Assembly (NCBI RefSeq): GCF_014640335.1 | Contig: NZ_BMGT01000002.1 | Coordinates: 682,001-746,000 of the forward strand | Length of the DNA stretch: 64,000 nucleotides | Reading direction: 5' to 3' | From: Edaphobacter dinghuensis | Lineage (GTDB): Bacteria; Acidobacteriota; Terriglobia; Terriglobales; Acidobacteriaceae | Shown here: piece by piece, positions 19,124-28,143 of the stretch | How positions within the stretch are numbered: the first letter of the stretch is position 1 | How the letters are laid out: every line of letters starts with the position of its first letter | Made by a program: the position numbers and the translations under genes | The notes under the pieces: model-generated | Seen by the model: only the letters and a program-made list of their open reading frames with translations | The model's database searches: none | Told to the model about the DNA's origin: nothing

Positions 19124-20740
19124 ATGGAACGGCGCGAATTTCTAAAACTCAGCGCGATGACCGCAGCAACTGCCGCGCTGCCGGAGGTACTGGAAGCGGA
19201 AGAGACAACAGTCGACAGGCCGAATGTCATCTTTATCGTGGCTGACCAACGCCACTATGGTCTGAGTAAAGCAACGGGGTATCCATTGGATACCAGTCCC
19301 ACACTCGACAGCATGCAGAAAGCCGGCATAGGCTTTGAGCGGAACTACTGCACTACACCGCTCTGCGTTCCCAGCCGCGTATCTATGCTTACGGGTCGCT
19401 GGCCGGAAGCAACTCATGTCCGCATGAACCTCCAAGCGAAGGATGCTTACTTCGAGAAGGATCTTTACCAGGTAGCGAAGAGTCAAGGCTATCGCACTGC
19501 ATTGACAGGGAAAAATCATACCTATCTCAAGAAGGATAGTCTTGATGTGTGGCGCGAATATACGCACGAAGGCAGCCGCGACGATGAAGACGCTCCTGGA
19601 GATGCGAAAAAATTTGACGTCTGGCTCAAGGGATTGCACTTCAATGTCGCCGAAGAGCCTTCCCCATATCCATTGAGCACTCAGATCCCTTATCGCATCG
19701 TCTCGGATGCAATTGCATTTATAGACGAAACAAGCAGCCAGCCATTTATCTTGCAGGTTGGCTTCCCTGAGCCACACGATCCTGAGCAAGTGCCTGCGCC
19801 GTACTGGAATATGTTTCCGCCGGAGTCTGTACCCGGCCGTTGCGCCGGGCCAGACGCTCTTTCGAAGATGGGGCAGCGCGCGCAGTGGGAGTACCGCCTG
19901 CAACAAGACAATTTTCCCGATACAGAGAGGTTATGGAGACGTTACAAGTCGAATTACCTCGGTGCTCTGCGCATGATCGACGACCAGATCAAGCGGCTCA
20001 AAGATCATCTTGAAGCGAAAGGTCTCATGAAGCGCACCCTTGTTGTCTTCACCTCCGATCACGGGGACTACCTGATGAATTATGGCCTGGGACGAAAAGG
20101 AGTTGGTCTCTATGAAGATCTTACGCACACGCCTCAGATATGGTGTGGATACGGAGTCAGGCCCCGAACTTCAGCACTGGAGGCATTTACTTCCATGGCT
20201 GATCTGATGCCGACGTTATGTGAGGTAATGGGCGCAGAGATTCCACACGGTGTGCAGGGACGGAGCCTGTGGCCTATTCTTCGCGGAGAAGACTTCCCAA
20301 AAGAGGAGTTCCGTAGCATTTATGCGGGTGTCGGATTAGGCGGTCTGTACTACGAAGATTCCGACAAAGTACCTACCTCGATCTCTCACGATCCTACGCG
20401 CACCGGTTCCTGGGACGAACTGAATAAGGTTACACAGAGCGGCAACCAAAAGATGGTTCGCATGGGAGACTGGAAGCTCGTCTACGACATGATGGGCTAT
20501 GGTCAGCTCTACCATCTACGCACCGATCCATGTGAATTGAAGAATCTCTTCGACAAACCCGAACATGCCACGGAACAGGCAAATTTGATGGCGGAGCTTG
20601 CAATGTGGATGATACGGGTACAGGACAGCTTGCCCACAGGTCCACAGAATGTGAAATATCAAACCAAATGGTCAACGCAACACAACTGGTACGCGCCCTA
20701 TCAACATGGCGGAGCGCCACCAAACCCGTACATCCCGTAA
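19124..20740 (+). CDS. Sulfatase 2 (Tat-type leader)
   Basis: A 538-residue type I sulfatase with an N-terminal Tat-like leader (ERREFLKLSAM) and a canonical formylglycine motif: Cys81 in CVPSR, followed by VSMLTGRWP. Metal-site segments are NVIFIVADQRH near the N-terminus and TSDHGDYLMNYGL further on. It is a close paralogue of the upstream gene and is probably a tandem duplication. AAAGGAG precedes the ATG. Predicted to remove sulfate esters from a glycan in the periplasm. No sulfatase-maturing enzyme is encoded in this window, so one must act from elsewhere. Confidence 0.9.
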   Translation: MERREFLKLSAMTAATAALPEVLEAEETTVDRPNVIFIVADQRHYGLSKATGYPLDTSPTLDSMQKAGIGFERNYCTTPLCVPSRVSMLTGRWPEATHVRMNLQAKDAYFEKDLYQVAKSQGYRTALTGKNHTYLKKDSLDVWREYTHEGSRDDEDAPGDAKKFDVWLKGLHFNVAEEPSPYPLSTQIPYRIVSDAIAFIDETSSQPFILQVGFPEPHDPEQVPAPYWNMFPPESVPGRCAGPDALSKMGQRAQWEYRLQQDNFPDTERLWRRYKSNYLGALRMIDDQIKRLKDHLEAKGLMKRTLVVFTSDHGDYLMNYGLGRKGVGLYEDLTHTPQIWCGYGVRPRTSALEAFTSMADLMPTLCEVMGAEIPHGVQGRSLWPILRGEDFPKEEFRSIYAGVGLGGLYYEDSDKVPTSISHDPTRTGSWDELNKVTQSGNQKMVRMGDWKLVYDMMGYGQLYHLRTDPCELKNLFDKPEHATEQANLMAELAMWMIRVQDSLPTGPQNVKYQTKWSTQHNWYAPYQHGGAPPNPYIP

Positions 20741-20763
20741 CTGGTCGCCATCGCTACCGTGCC

Positions 20764-21714
20764 ATGGCAGCGGTGGCCCTCTCATCAGTCCTGTGTATGA
20801 GCGCATGTCGCCGTGCGCCCATGCACAATCGCATCGTTGTGATCCCTCGATTCTCTTCCGATGCGCGCTGGCTCTCCGAGCACGTAGGCATAGGCGAAGC
20901 AACCGCGCGCGCAAAGCTCAATGTCTATTGGAACGGTCCTTCCGATGAGGCCAACTTACAGGAGCAGACCGAACTGGCGGAGCGTGCCATTCAGGGAAAC
21001 GCGTACGGCATCATCATAGAGCCAAGCACTTCTTTCACGATGAACCGTGCCATTCGTGAGGCTCTTGCGCATAGTATTCCGGTCGTTGTGCTTGGCGAAC
21101 CCATTGATATCACGCCTTCGCCACGCCTGTCGTTCGTATTGAGCGATATCTCAGAGGCCGGCAGGCTCATTGCCAGTCGTCTCGATGCAATCCTTCACGG
21201 ACATGGCGAGATCGCTATCTTCGGCCTCGCCCCGCAGACTCCGGGTAATGTCGAGCGCTCCGATGCTATTGAAGCAGCGCTCCAACAAAACGCTCCAGAA
21301 ATCCATGTCGTTGAAAAGATGGTTGGGTCGTTCAGCATAGGCTCTTCCGAACTTGTCGCGGAGCGCGTCATTCAGGAACATCCGGAGCTAAAAGCGATTG
21401 TTGCACTTACGCCACGTGAAGGCTATAGTGCTGCTGCCGCCGTGCATGCTCTGCATGTTGAAGATCGGGTGCGTATTATTGCCTGCGATCAGACTCTTGA
21501 GGTTCTGATGCTGCTGCGCCAAGGAGCGATCGATGCGATTCTGATTCAGAACATGCGCGGCATGGGCTCGGCCGCGGTGGACAATATCATTGCCGAACAT
21601 CATCATCGGCCCGTTAGCTCTCCTGTCTACTTCAAGCCCTCGCTTATTACGCGCCAAAACATCGGTGACGAGCGCATCCAGCAGCTTCTGCTCATGCACA
21701 GGAGTCAGCCATGA
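20764..21714 (+). CDS. Periplasmic sugar-binding lipoprotein (sensor partner)
   Basis: A periplasmic-binding protein of the ribose/galactose type (Peripla_BP_4), about 316 residues. A hydrophobic leader ends in the lipobox-like LCMSAC. Domain landmarks are YGIIIEPSTSFTMNRAIREAL, IPVVVLGEPIDI, LKAIVALTPREGYSAAAAV and RIIACDQTLEVLMLLRQGAIDAIL. The frame is open back to 20605 inside the sulfatase gene; I place the start at the ATG before the hydrophobic run, though the one at 20668 is possible. It overlaps the kinase gene by 4 bases (ATGA). No ABC transporter genes follow, so it probably presents a sugar to the kinase instead of to a transporter. Confidence 0.8.
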   Translation: MAAVALSSVLCMSACRRAPMHNRIVVIPRFSSDARWLSEHVGIGEATARAKLNVYWNGPSDEANLQEQTELAERAIQGNAYGIIIEPSTSFTMNRAIREALAHSIPVVVLGEPIDITPSPRLSFVLSDISEAGRLIASRLDAILHGHGEIAIFGLAPQTPGNVERSDAIEAALQQNAPEIHVVEKMVGSFSIGSSELVAERVIQEHPELKAIVALTPREGYSAAAAVHALHVEDRVRIIACDQTLEVLMLLRQGAIDAILIQNMRGMGSAAVDNIIAEHHHRPVSSPVYFKPSLITRQNIGDERIQQLLLMHRSQP

Positions 21715-23858
21715 GCCCACGCACACGTATTATCGCCGTTATCCTTGCGTTCAGTACATTAACCGTTGCCTTTCTGCCGTTGCGAGCTTTTCTGCAAAGG
21801 CAGCGCCTTCCGTACAGAGACGATTTCGCACACAACAGAGCGGAGCGATGGAATGCCTTTGGCGGTGTCTGGAGTTTAAAGGATGGCATGATTATTAACC
21901 GCTCCGATGAGCTTGGGGCCAAGGTGCTCACGGGCAGTCGCAGTTGGACGAACTATCAGATGACCGCCGATGTGGAGATGCTCGGACATGGCGGCGATGT
22001 CGGCATCCTGTTGCGTGCGCGCGATGCCGAGGACGGTATCAACTCTTATCGCGGCTACTACACTGCCATCCGATCGCGGGATAATGCGCTCGTCACCGGC
22101 ATCGGCAATTATGACTGGTTGGAGAACCGTCCCGTCTCCATTGCAGGCGGCGTACACTCCGGGGTCTGGTACCGCATTCATGCAGTCGTCGTCGACTGCG
22201 ATCTGGCTACAAAAGTTACCAATCTGCAAACCGGGCAGATGTCGTGGGCTGCCATGCATGCAACCGGCTGCTCACCTTCCGGTCAGATCGGATTGCGTTC
22301 GCTCAGTACGGGCGGAGCGTGGAAGAACATTCATGTCGAGCCTGCCTCGGTTGTTGACCTACAGGCCATTTCGCAACATGCGGATGTCATTGGGTATCCA
22401 GAGTTCCCCCTGCGTGAAGACGACTACGCCCGTATGCGATTGGCCTACGCCCACGGTGCAGACCTGGTTCCACTCGACAGCGCTGATGCCGCTTATATGG
22501 AGAGTGCCGTTCACCAAGAGGCTCCGCTGCGCAGCATCAAATCGCTCGATATTAGCCGTTCTGGCGGCTCATTTGTGCGCCTGCGTGGCGTAGTTACTCT
22601 CACCGATCCGTTATATGTGCAGGATGCAACCGGCGGTATCGCCGTTAACATGCTCAGTTCCGAGCTTCTCAACCTGGGCGACGAGGTCGAGATCTACGGT
22701 CGCGCCATCACTACCGGCGCGGCACTGATCTTTCAGACGTCGGGAGTACGGCTCCTTTGGGACCGTACACCCTTCGTGCCTGCTTCAATTACCTTCACAC
22801 AAGCTGCCAGTGGTACCTTTGAGGGCTCTCTTATTGAAAGTCATGGCAGACTGCTCTCCAAGGCCATCTCGCCGGACGGCATGATCACTCTGCAGTTGGA
22901 GGACAGAGCACAACGTTTCAATGTCATCGTCGCGCAAGGCCTCTCGAGCAGCGTCTTCAGAAGCTGGAAGACGGGCAGTGAGTTGCGCGTGCGAGGTGTC
23001 TGCTCCGTGCAGTCCGCATCCAAGGCAGAAGAGGTTCCCTTCAGCATCTTTCCGCGCAGCGTTGCTGACATAGAGGTCATTGCTGGACCTCCGTGGAACA
23101 GCGGTTGGCGTCTCTTCTATCTCATCGCAATTGTCATCTTATTTGTCGTTGGCCTCGTCTATATCTACCTCAAGGCTGAACGTTGGAGGATGCGTGCCAT
23201 TCTGCAGGAGCGCGAACGTCTCGCTCTAGAGATGCACGATACGCTCACACAGAGTTTTGCCGGTGTCGGTTTTCACTTACAGAGCATGCGTAAGGGACTG
23301 CGTGAGCTTGGTCTTGTGCCTGCGCCGCTTATGCACAAGCTCGACACTGCCTGTGAGATGACATCCCATACTCACCGCGAAGCCAGTGCGCGTATCTCGA
23401 CCCTGCATTCCGTAGCGCAAAAAGAAAGCGATCTGCTCACACTTCTGCAACGCTCGACGTTGTCTATGCTCAATGGAAGTCAGCTTCCCATTAAGCTCCA
23501 CCGCATCGGCGAGCCACGGCATATGTCTACAGCCGTCTATGATGCGCTCTTCCTTATTGGCCGGGAGGCCGCTGCCAACGTATTGCACCACAGTGGCGCC
23601 ACCGAGATGACGGTTACTTTACACTACCGCAACAAGGAGGTGAGCCTCACCATTGCTGACAACGGCTCCGGCATCCATGAGAATGACACAAAGAGTGGGC
23701 TAGGACTGAAAAGCATGGTAACTCGCGGAGCTAGTATTGGTGCAGTCATCGATATCCGGAGCGTGCCGGGAGAGAGTACCGTCGTCACCATCACCGCTCC
23801 ATACGGTAGGCGATTTTCTCTCTTCGATTGGGTTCGCTTCCAATGGGAGCGCATTTAG
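21711..23858 (+). CDS. Sensor histidine kinase with concanavalin-like and OB-fold periplasmic part
   Basis: A 715-residue membrane kinase. After an N-terminal membrane anchor, residues about 35-215 resemble a DUF1080/concanavalin-like glycan domain (YRDDFAHN, WSLKDGMIIN, VGILLRARDAEDGINSYRGYY). Two OB-fold-like stretches follow at about 290-460 (VRLRGVVTLTDPLYVQDATGGIAV; LGDEVEIYGRA). A membrane helix is at about 466-487. The HisKA_3 phosphoacceptor is His509 in LALEMHDTLTQSFAG. The ATPase part has GREAAANVLHHSG and IADNGSGIHE. Being coupled to a sugar-binding lipoprotein and two sulfatases, it probably senses a glycan breakdown product. Its stop overlaps that of the convergent response regulator. 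Confidence 0.88.
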   Translation: MSPRTRIIAVILAFSTLTVAFLPLRAFLQRQRLPYRDDFAHNRAERWNAFGGVWSLKDGMIINRSDELGAKVLTGSRSWTNYQMTADVEMLGHGGDVGILLRARDAEDGINSYRGYYTAIRSRDNALVTGIGNYDWLENRPVSIAGGVHSGVWYRIHAVVVDCDLATKVTNLQTGQMSWAAMHATGCSPSGQIGLRSLSTGGAWKNIHVEPASVVDLQAISQHADVIGYPEFPLREDDYARMRLAYAHGADLVPLDSADAAYMESAVHQEAPLRSIKSLDISRSGGSFVRLRGVVTLTDPLYVQDATGGIAVNMLSSELLNLGDEVEIYGRAITTGAALIFQTSGVRLLWDRTPFVPASITFTQAASGTFEGSLIESHGRLLSKAISPDGMITLQLEDRAQRFNVIVAQGLSSSVFRSWKTGSELRVRGVCSVQSASKAEEVPFSIFPRSVADIEVIAGPPWNSGWRLFYLIAIVILFVVGLVYIYLKAERWRMRAILQERERLALEMHDTLTQSFAGVGFHLQSMRKGLRELGLVPAPLMHKLDTACEMTSHTHREASARISTLHSVAQKESDLLTLLQRSTLSMLNGSQLPIKLHRIGEPRHMSTAVYDALFLIGREAAANVLHHSGATEMTVTLHYRNKEVSLTIADNGSGIHENDTKSGLGLKSMVTRGASIGAVIDIRSVPGESTVVTITAPYGRRFSLFDWVRFQWERI

Positions 23859-24484
23859 TCTTCGCGCAACCGCACCAGTCCTTGACGCAGTGCGATCGTC
23901 ACTGCTTCGGTGCGGTCGCGTGAATTCAACTTTTCCAGCACATTATTTACATGATTACGCACTGTGTGCTGGCTGATACAGAGCGTATTTGCGATTTCGC
24001 GGTTCTTCATTCCATTCGCAATAAGCTGTAGGATCTCTACCTCGCGATTACTCAGCTGATCGCGCGCCACGCGATCAGCCAGTTGCTGTGCAATGTGAGG
24101 CGGAATCCATCGCTCACCCTCATAGACTCGTCGAACTACTGCAATAACTTCCTCCATCGGCGAGCTCTTCAAAAGGTACGCCTTCACGCCGGCGCGCATT
24201 GCGCGGAAGACATCCTCATCAGAGTGAAAGTTTGTGAGCACAGCACCCCGGACATCCGGGCAGGTCTGGTGTAGCTGCGCAATCAATTCGTCGCCACTCA
24301 TCCCTTCCATGCGCAGGTCGGTCAACAACACGTCTATATGCAAGTCAGGAATACGCTCCAGCGCCTCCTGCGCGGATGCCGCCGTGCCGACTACTTCGAT
24401 GTCTGCTTCGCAATCAAAAATACTCTCGACTCCTTTGCGCACTACGGGATGATCGTCCACCACAAAGAGTCGAATTCTTTTCAT
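23855..24484 (-). CDS. NarL/LuxR-type response regulator
   Basis: A 209-residue regulator with a receiver domain (VVDDHPVVRKG; phosphoacceptor Asp56 in LLTDLRMEG; LTNFHSDEDV; YLLKSS) and a C-terminal LuxR-type HTH (LSNREVEILQLIANGMKNREIANTLCISQHTVRNHVNNVLEKL). This is the usual partner class for HisKA_3 kinases such as the one convergent with it. The two genes overlap at their stop codons by 4 bases, an unusual layout because such pairs are normally on one strand. Confidence 0.92.
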   Translation of the reverse strand: MKRIRLFVVDDHPVVRKGVESIFDCEADIEVVGTAASAQEALERIPDLHIDVLLTDLRMEGMSGDELIAQLHQTCPDVRGAVLTNFHSDEDVFRAMRAGVKAYLLKSSPMEEVIAVVRRVYEGERWIPPHIAQQLADRVARDQLSNREVEILQLIANGMKNREIANTLCISQHTVRNHVNNVLEKLNSRDRTEAVTIALRQGLVRLRED

Positions 24485-24867
24485 CTCGTCCTATCCTGCC
24501 TACGGCATAACCAATGTCAGTCTTCTCAAGTTTATCGTTAAGTAAAGCGACCGATATACCTCATTTATCGCATGCATTGCCGGGCGTGGTTTAGATTCAT
24601 ACACGCAATGAAGTCACAAGAAACGCAATTGCGCCCTATAGGTACACATAAATTTCTCTATAGCACTGATACAAGGAATATGGGTCTTGCTCGCATTGTA
24701 TTCAGCACTACGAACTGTTTACTAACCGCGAATATCATAAATTTGTCATCATCGATGCTTTAAAGAGACAGATCAAAGGTGTTAGTGATGTTCCACCGAA
24801 TGCAGATGACTCGATTGCGATCCTTTGGCTTAACATAAGCTTCATCTCCGATCATCATGCTCTGGCT
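24485..24867. other. Gene-free stretch
   Basis: These 383 bases separate the response regulator from the OmpA-domain operon. They must hold the regulator's promoter and the end of the operon. I see no convincing reading frame, hairpin terminator or repeat. Confidence 0.5.
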
Positions 24868-26442
24868 TCATTCGCTTCCGTCCGGAATTACTACAAACGT
24901 AACTCGTCTATCCAGGTTTTGTTCATATAGATCAGCGCCATTTCTTTCTGGCATCTTATCGCCCAAGCCTACTGGCAAAAGGATCTTAGCGTCGACGCCA
25001 CGAGCAGCTAATAATCTCACCATTGTTTCAGCACGCTGCTGACTGAGTTCTGCATTGTGGCTTTCCGTACCTGTAGGATCTGCATGCCCAAGTACCTTCA
25101 CTCGTATTTTTTTGTTTTGTGACGAAGCACTAAGGCTCAACTCTCGAATCTGATCGCTTACAGTATCTACTAAAGGAAGTTGATCTAAAGGAATTATGGT
25201 TGAGTTTAGTTCAAAACGTATGACCATCTTGTTCAAGTCATTCTTTTCCGTATCGAGTCTTCGAACGTCGGCTAAATGTGGATCAAGCGAGAGATATTCT
25301 TCCCAGCGCTCTGACACTCTTTCCTGGGAAAGATGAAATTTTGCCAACAGCATTTGGGGATCGGAAGCCATTGGATCGCGTAAGCCGATGAGGGAAAAAC
25401 TCGTCCAGTTATGACGCTCTTCAATCACAGCGATTCCCGGTTCCTGACGAAGAGCGCTGAGATAATTTTGCCATCGCACCTCTTGGCGAGCATAAACAAA
25501 GAACCCAATAAAGATTGCAGCAAAAAGAATACCTGCAGCAATTTTGAACTTTGTGTATGAAGAGCTCGCCGGGGTGGCTGTACTACTAAGCAGGCAATCA
25601 TTCAGACCGGCAGCAATTTCGAAAATTGGCTGCCCACTTGCCTCGAAGGCTATAAGGTGTCCTTGAAAATTTTGATGTATGTGCTCGATTTTTTCGGCAA
25701 ATCGTAATTCCAGCTCTCGTGGTAGTTGACCTCTTACGACCACCGCAAGAATTGCCAATGGTCCGTGCAGAAGCCAGACCTTGAACTCTCCAATGTGCAA
25801 CACTTCGAGATCATCTTGCTTATTTGTAGCAAACGAATCTCTCACAAAATCTTGTAGGGCAGTCAGCATTCCAACAATTAGATCTGCATCTTGTAAAATA
25901 TCGGAGTTCTTATTGGACTCTGCCAATAAAAGCCCTGTCTTTCGATGGATAAGATAAACGTGCTCCACACAATATGCAAGACTGCGTGCGAGTGCTATTT
26001 CTCCAAAGGTCTTACCAGAACGCAAGGCTTCAATACGCCAGCGCCAGCGCTTGAGCGAAAACCCATCAGAAAAAATAGAATTCAGCGAATCGAGCAAATG
26101 CTGGATAGAATGGGTAACCGATTTGCGAACGGCCTGCCCAATAATTGGAAATAAGGTACCGGCTAGTAGTTCTGGATCTTTTTCTACTGAAATACGCAGA
26201 GATTGTTCGACAATAGGCTGTAGTGCGTTCTGAACTCTCCGATCATGCTTAATCGAGAGTGAGAGTGCTTGAGCAAGAACCTTGCTTACCTCCTCTGAAC
26301 GCAAGTTGGGATCATCGAGTCGCCTGCGAAGCTCCTCCAACTGTTTAATCAGATCGCCTAGTAGGAGCTTACGCAACTCAATGAAGTCTTTTTCAGAGCC
26401 TATTTCGACTTGTTGCTCGCTCAATGTGCTCCTTGTCTCCAT
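24868..26442 (-). CDS. Membrane OmpA-domain protein with roadblock-like central domain
   Basis: A 524-residue protein, last of a four-gene operon. Residues 1 to about 130 are helical and charged. Residues about 140-275 have the alternating pattern of a roadblock/longin-type fold (VEHVYLIHRKTGLLLAE; DADLIVGMLTALQDFVRDSF; LEVLHIGEFKVWLLHGPLAILAVVVRG). A single membrane helix lies at about 300-320 (AAGILFAAIFIGFFVYA). The C-terminus is an OmpA-type peptidoglycan-binding domain with the key Asp and Arg in VKVLGHADPTGTESHNAEL and LSQQRAETMV. So the central domain would face the cytoplasm and the OmpA domain the cell wall. Roadblock proteins are the classical partners of prokaryotic Ras-like GTPases, and one is encoded in this operon. 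The roadblock call is inference from pattern only. Confidence 0.75.
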   Translation of the reverse strand: METRSTLSEQQVEIGSEKDFIELRKLLLGDLIKQLEELRRRLDDPNLRSEEVSKVLAQALSLSIKHDRRVQNALQPIVEQSLRISVEKDPELLAGTLFPIIGQAVRKSVTHSIQHLLDSLNSIFSDGFSLKRWRWRIEALRSGKTFGEIALARSLAYCVEHVYLIHRKTGLLLAESNKNSDILQDADLIVGMLTALQDFVRDSFATNKQDDLEVLHIGEFKVWLLHGPLAILAVVVRGQLPRELELRFAEKIEHIHQNFQGHLIAFEASGQPIFEIAAGLNDCLLSSTATPASSSYTKFKIAAGILFAAIFIGFFVYARQEVRWQNYLSALRQEPGIAVIEERHNWTSFSLIGLRDPMASDPQMLLAKFHLSQERVSERWEEYLSLDPHLADVRRLDTEKNDLNKMVIRFELNSTIIPLDQLPLVDTVSDQIRELSLSASSQNKKIRVKVLGHADPTGTESHNAELSQQRAETMVRLLAARGVDAKILLPVGLGDKMPERNGADLYEQNLDRRVTFVVIPDGSE

Positions 26443-26455
26443 GCATGCTTAGTCG

Positions 26456-27046
26456 CTATTCTGGAGAAGAAAGTTCATCGTTATCGAGTTGCGCTGCCAT
26501 TTCACGAAATAAATCAGCCATGAGAGCACGGTCTGTTTTTTGAACACGTAGATCCGAAACACGGGTTTCCATCAAAGAGCGAATGCTATCGTGCCGCTGT
26601 TCTATTTCTTCCTGCAGCTTTCTGGACTCCGTCATCAGTTCTTTACGCAGTGCACTTTGACCCTCGCTCATTGCAGCGTCTATGTCGTTCAAACGCCTAG
26701 TAAATGCGCTTTGCATGTCCTTCATGTCTCGCTCTAGATTTGAGATCAATGACGTACGTTCTTCTCTCTCTGCTCGAAGACGTATAGCCAGTGCTTCAGA
26801 CTCATTTTTGAAGAACAATTCGATGGATTCGAACCGCTTACGCATCGTGTCTTTTAGCTCGGAGGTCTCACGGACTAACGCCTCTTCCAGACGCACAAAA
26901 CGAGCCTCATAATTCTTGATTTGCGAGCCAAAAATGATATCCCGAATCTTGTCAACACTTGCCGCTGTGTCGAGAGAATTTTCCTGAGATGAAATCGGTT
27001 GGGATTCGATTGATGCACCATCAGTTTCGATCTTTGTTCGCGACAT
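26456..27046 (-). CDS. Coiled-coil protein of GTPase operon
   Basis: A 196-residue, highly charged, almost wholly helical protein with no signal peptide or membrane segment. Heptad-like patterns run from about residue 45 to 175 (YEARFVRLEEALVRETSEL; RKELMTESRKLQEEIEQRHDS). No known catalytic motif. AAGGACAG lies just upstream of the ATG. It sits 44 bases after the diguanylate cyclase gene and 13 before the OmpA gene, so it is probably a scaffold or adaptor in the same complex. Function unknown. Confidence 0.75.
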   Translation of the reverse strand: MSRTKIETDGASIESQPISSQENSLDTAASVDKIRDIIFGSQIKNYEARFVRLEEALVRETSELKDTMRKRFESIELFFKNESEALAIRLRAEREERTSLISNLERDMKDMQSAFTRRLNDIDAAMSEGQSALRKELMTESRKLQEEIEQRHDSIRSLMETRVSDLRVQKTDRALMADLFREMAAQLDNDELSSPE

Positions 27047-27090
27047 TTATTTCTGTCCTTCCAGTGGAAACATATTGAGATGGAACGCAA

Positions 27091-28143
27091 CTAATATTTA
27101 CGGCCTGCTTTAACAACATGCAAGCAATGGGGATTCTTAGACGTGCTCGAAGCAACAACTACCTTATCCCGTCCGCTCCGTTTTGCCTGATAAAGAGCGC
27201 CGTCTACGATCTGTAAAATCTGCGACATTGTTTCCTCACCCTTTGGTGGTCGAGTATAGACGCCAAGACTAACCGTAGTCCTAATGTCGGCATCTGAATT
27301 TGTGTTGGAAATTTTCAAATTTCGAATCTTCTGATTAATTGATTGCGCAAGTTGGAGAGCTGCACTGCCGGCAATACCTGGGAGGACGACCGCAAATTCT
27401 TCTCCGCCAATGCGGGCGACCAAATCGCCGGGCCGACGCAAAAAGTCCTTGAGCAGCTTTCCAATCGAGCGTAAACATTCATCGCCAGCGCTGTGGCCAA
27501 ATGTGTCATTGAGCAATTTGAAATGATCAACATCCATAAACAAAATCGAAATCGGCTCTCCTGAGCGATAGGTCCTTCTTAGCTCAAGATCAAAGGTATG
27601 TTCAAAATGACGACGGTTATATACTCCCGTAAGAGAATCCTGTATTGAAAGTTCATTTAATTTCACATTGGCAATTTTGAGTGCATGTGTCGTTTCTTCC
27701 ATAGCACGTTGCAGACGAGCAATCGTTCTCAACTGAATAGCCGTTTCGTGAGCATACATCTGCCACGTCTGGCGCTCTTTGTAGAGATCTTCTGCTGATC
27801 GAATCAGAAGGAATCTGCGCCAGTTCAAGGACACGGCATAGGCTAGCAGGTGAATTTCTTCACCAGCAATATTCGTTTGAGTCCAAAAATCTGATTGAAT
27901 CCGACCATCCTGCAGTTTTTCCCAAAAAAGAAATGCTTCCGGCAGAAATGATTCTAAAAATGGAAAGCGATCTGTGAGCACCTGATTTTCATTGGAAGTT
28001 ACCAAAGGATCAAACCATACAGGTTCCGCACTCAGATGAAAAGAATTAGCACTGGTAACTTCAATCACAGCGTAATCCATTATTGAAAATAACTGAGCTA
28101 GTGAATAGACTCCTTGCTCCGTATCAGATTCAATGATCGACAA
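27091..28143 (-). CDS. Diguanylate cyclase (GGDEF) of GTPase operon
   Basis: A 350-residue protein. Residues 1 to about 140 look like a small PAS/GAF-type sensory fold (SLAQLFSIMDYAVIEVTSANSF; LLAYAVSLNWRRFLLIRSAEDLY), followed by a helical linker and a complete GGDEF domain. The active site is GGEEF in RIGGEEFAVVLPG. An RxxD inhibitory site (RPGD) lies five residues before it, so the product c-di-GMP can feed back. DSLTGVYNRRHFE and the substrate-binding MDVDHFKLLND are intact. The start appears to be TTG with GGAG 8 bases upstream, and the gene overlaps the GTPase gene by 14 bases, suggesting translational coupling. There are no membrane segments. Confidence 0.88.
   Translation of the reverse strand: MSIIESDTEQGVYSLAQLFSIMDYAVIEVTSANSFHLSAEPVWFDPLVTSNENQVLTDRFPFLESFLPEAFLFWEKLQDGRIQSDFWTQTNIAGEEIHLLAYAVSLNWRRFLLIRSAEDLYKERQTWQMYAHETAIQLRTIARLQRAMEETTHALKIANVKLNELSIQDSLTGVYNRRHFEHTFDLELRRTYRSGEPISILFMDVDHFKLLNDTFGHSAGDECLRSIGKLLKDFLRRPGDLVARIGGEEFAVVLPGIAGSAALQLAQSINQKIRNLKISNTNSDADIRTTVSLGVYTRPPKGEETMSQILQIVDGALYQAKRSGRDKVVVASSTSKNPHCLHVVKAGRKY

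Noticed and set aside
20605..20763. N-terminal extension of the sugar-binding lipoprotein
   Set aside because: It overlaps the sulfatase 2 coding region in another frame; the hydrophobic leader and lipobox begin only after 20764.
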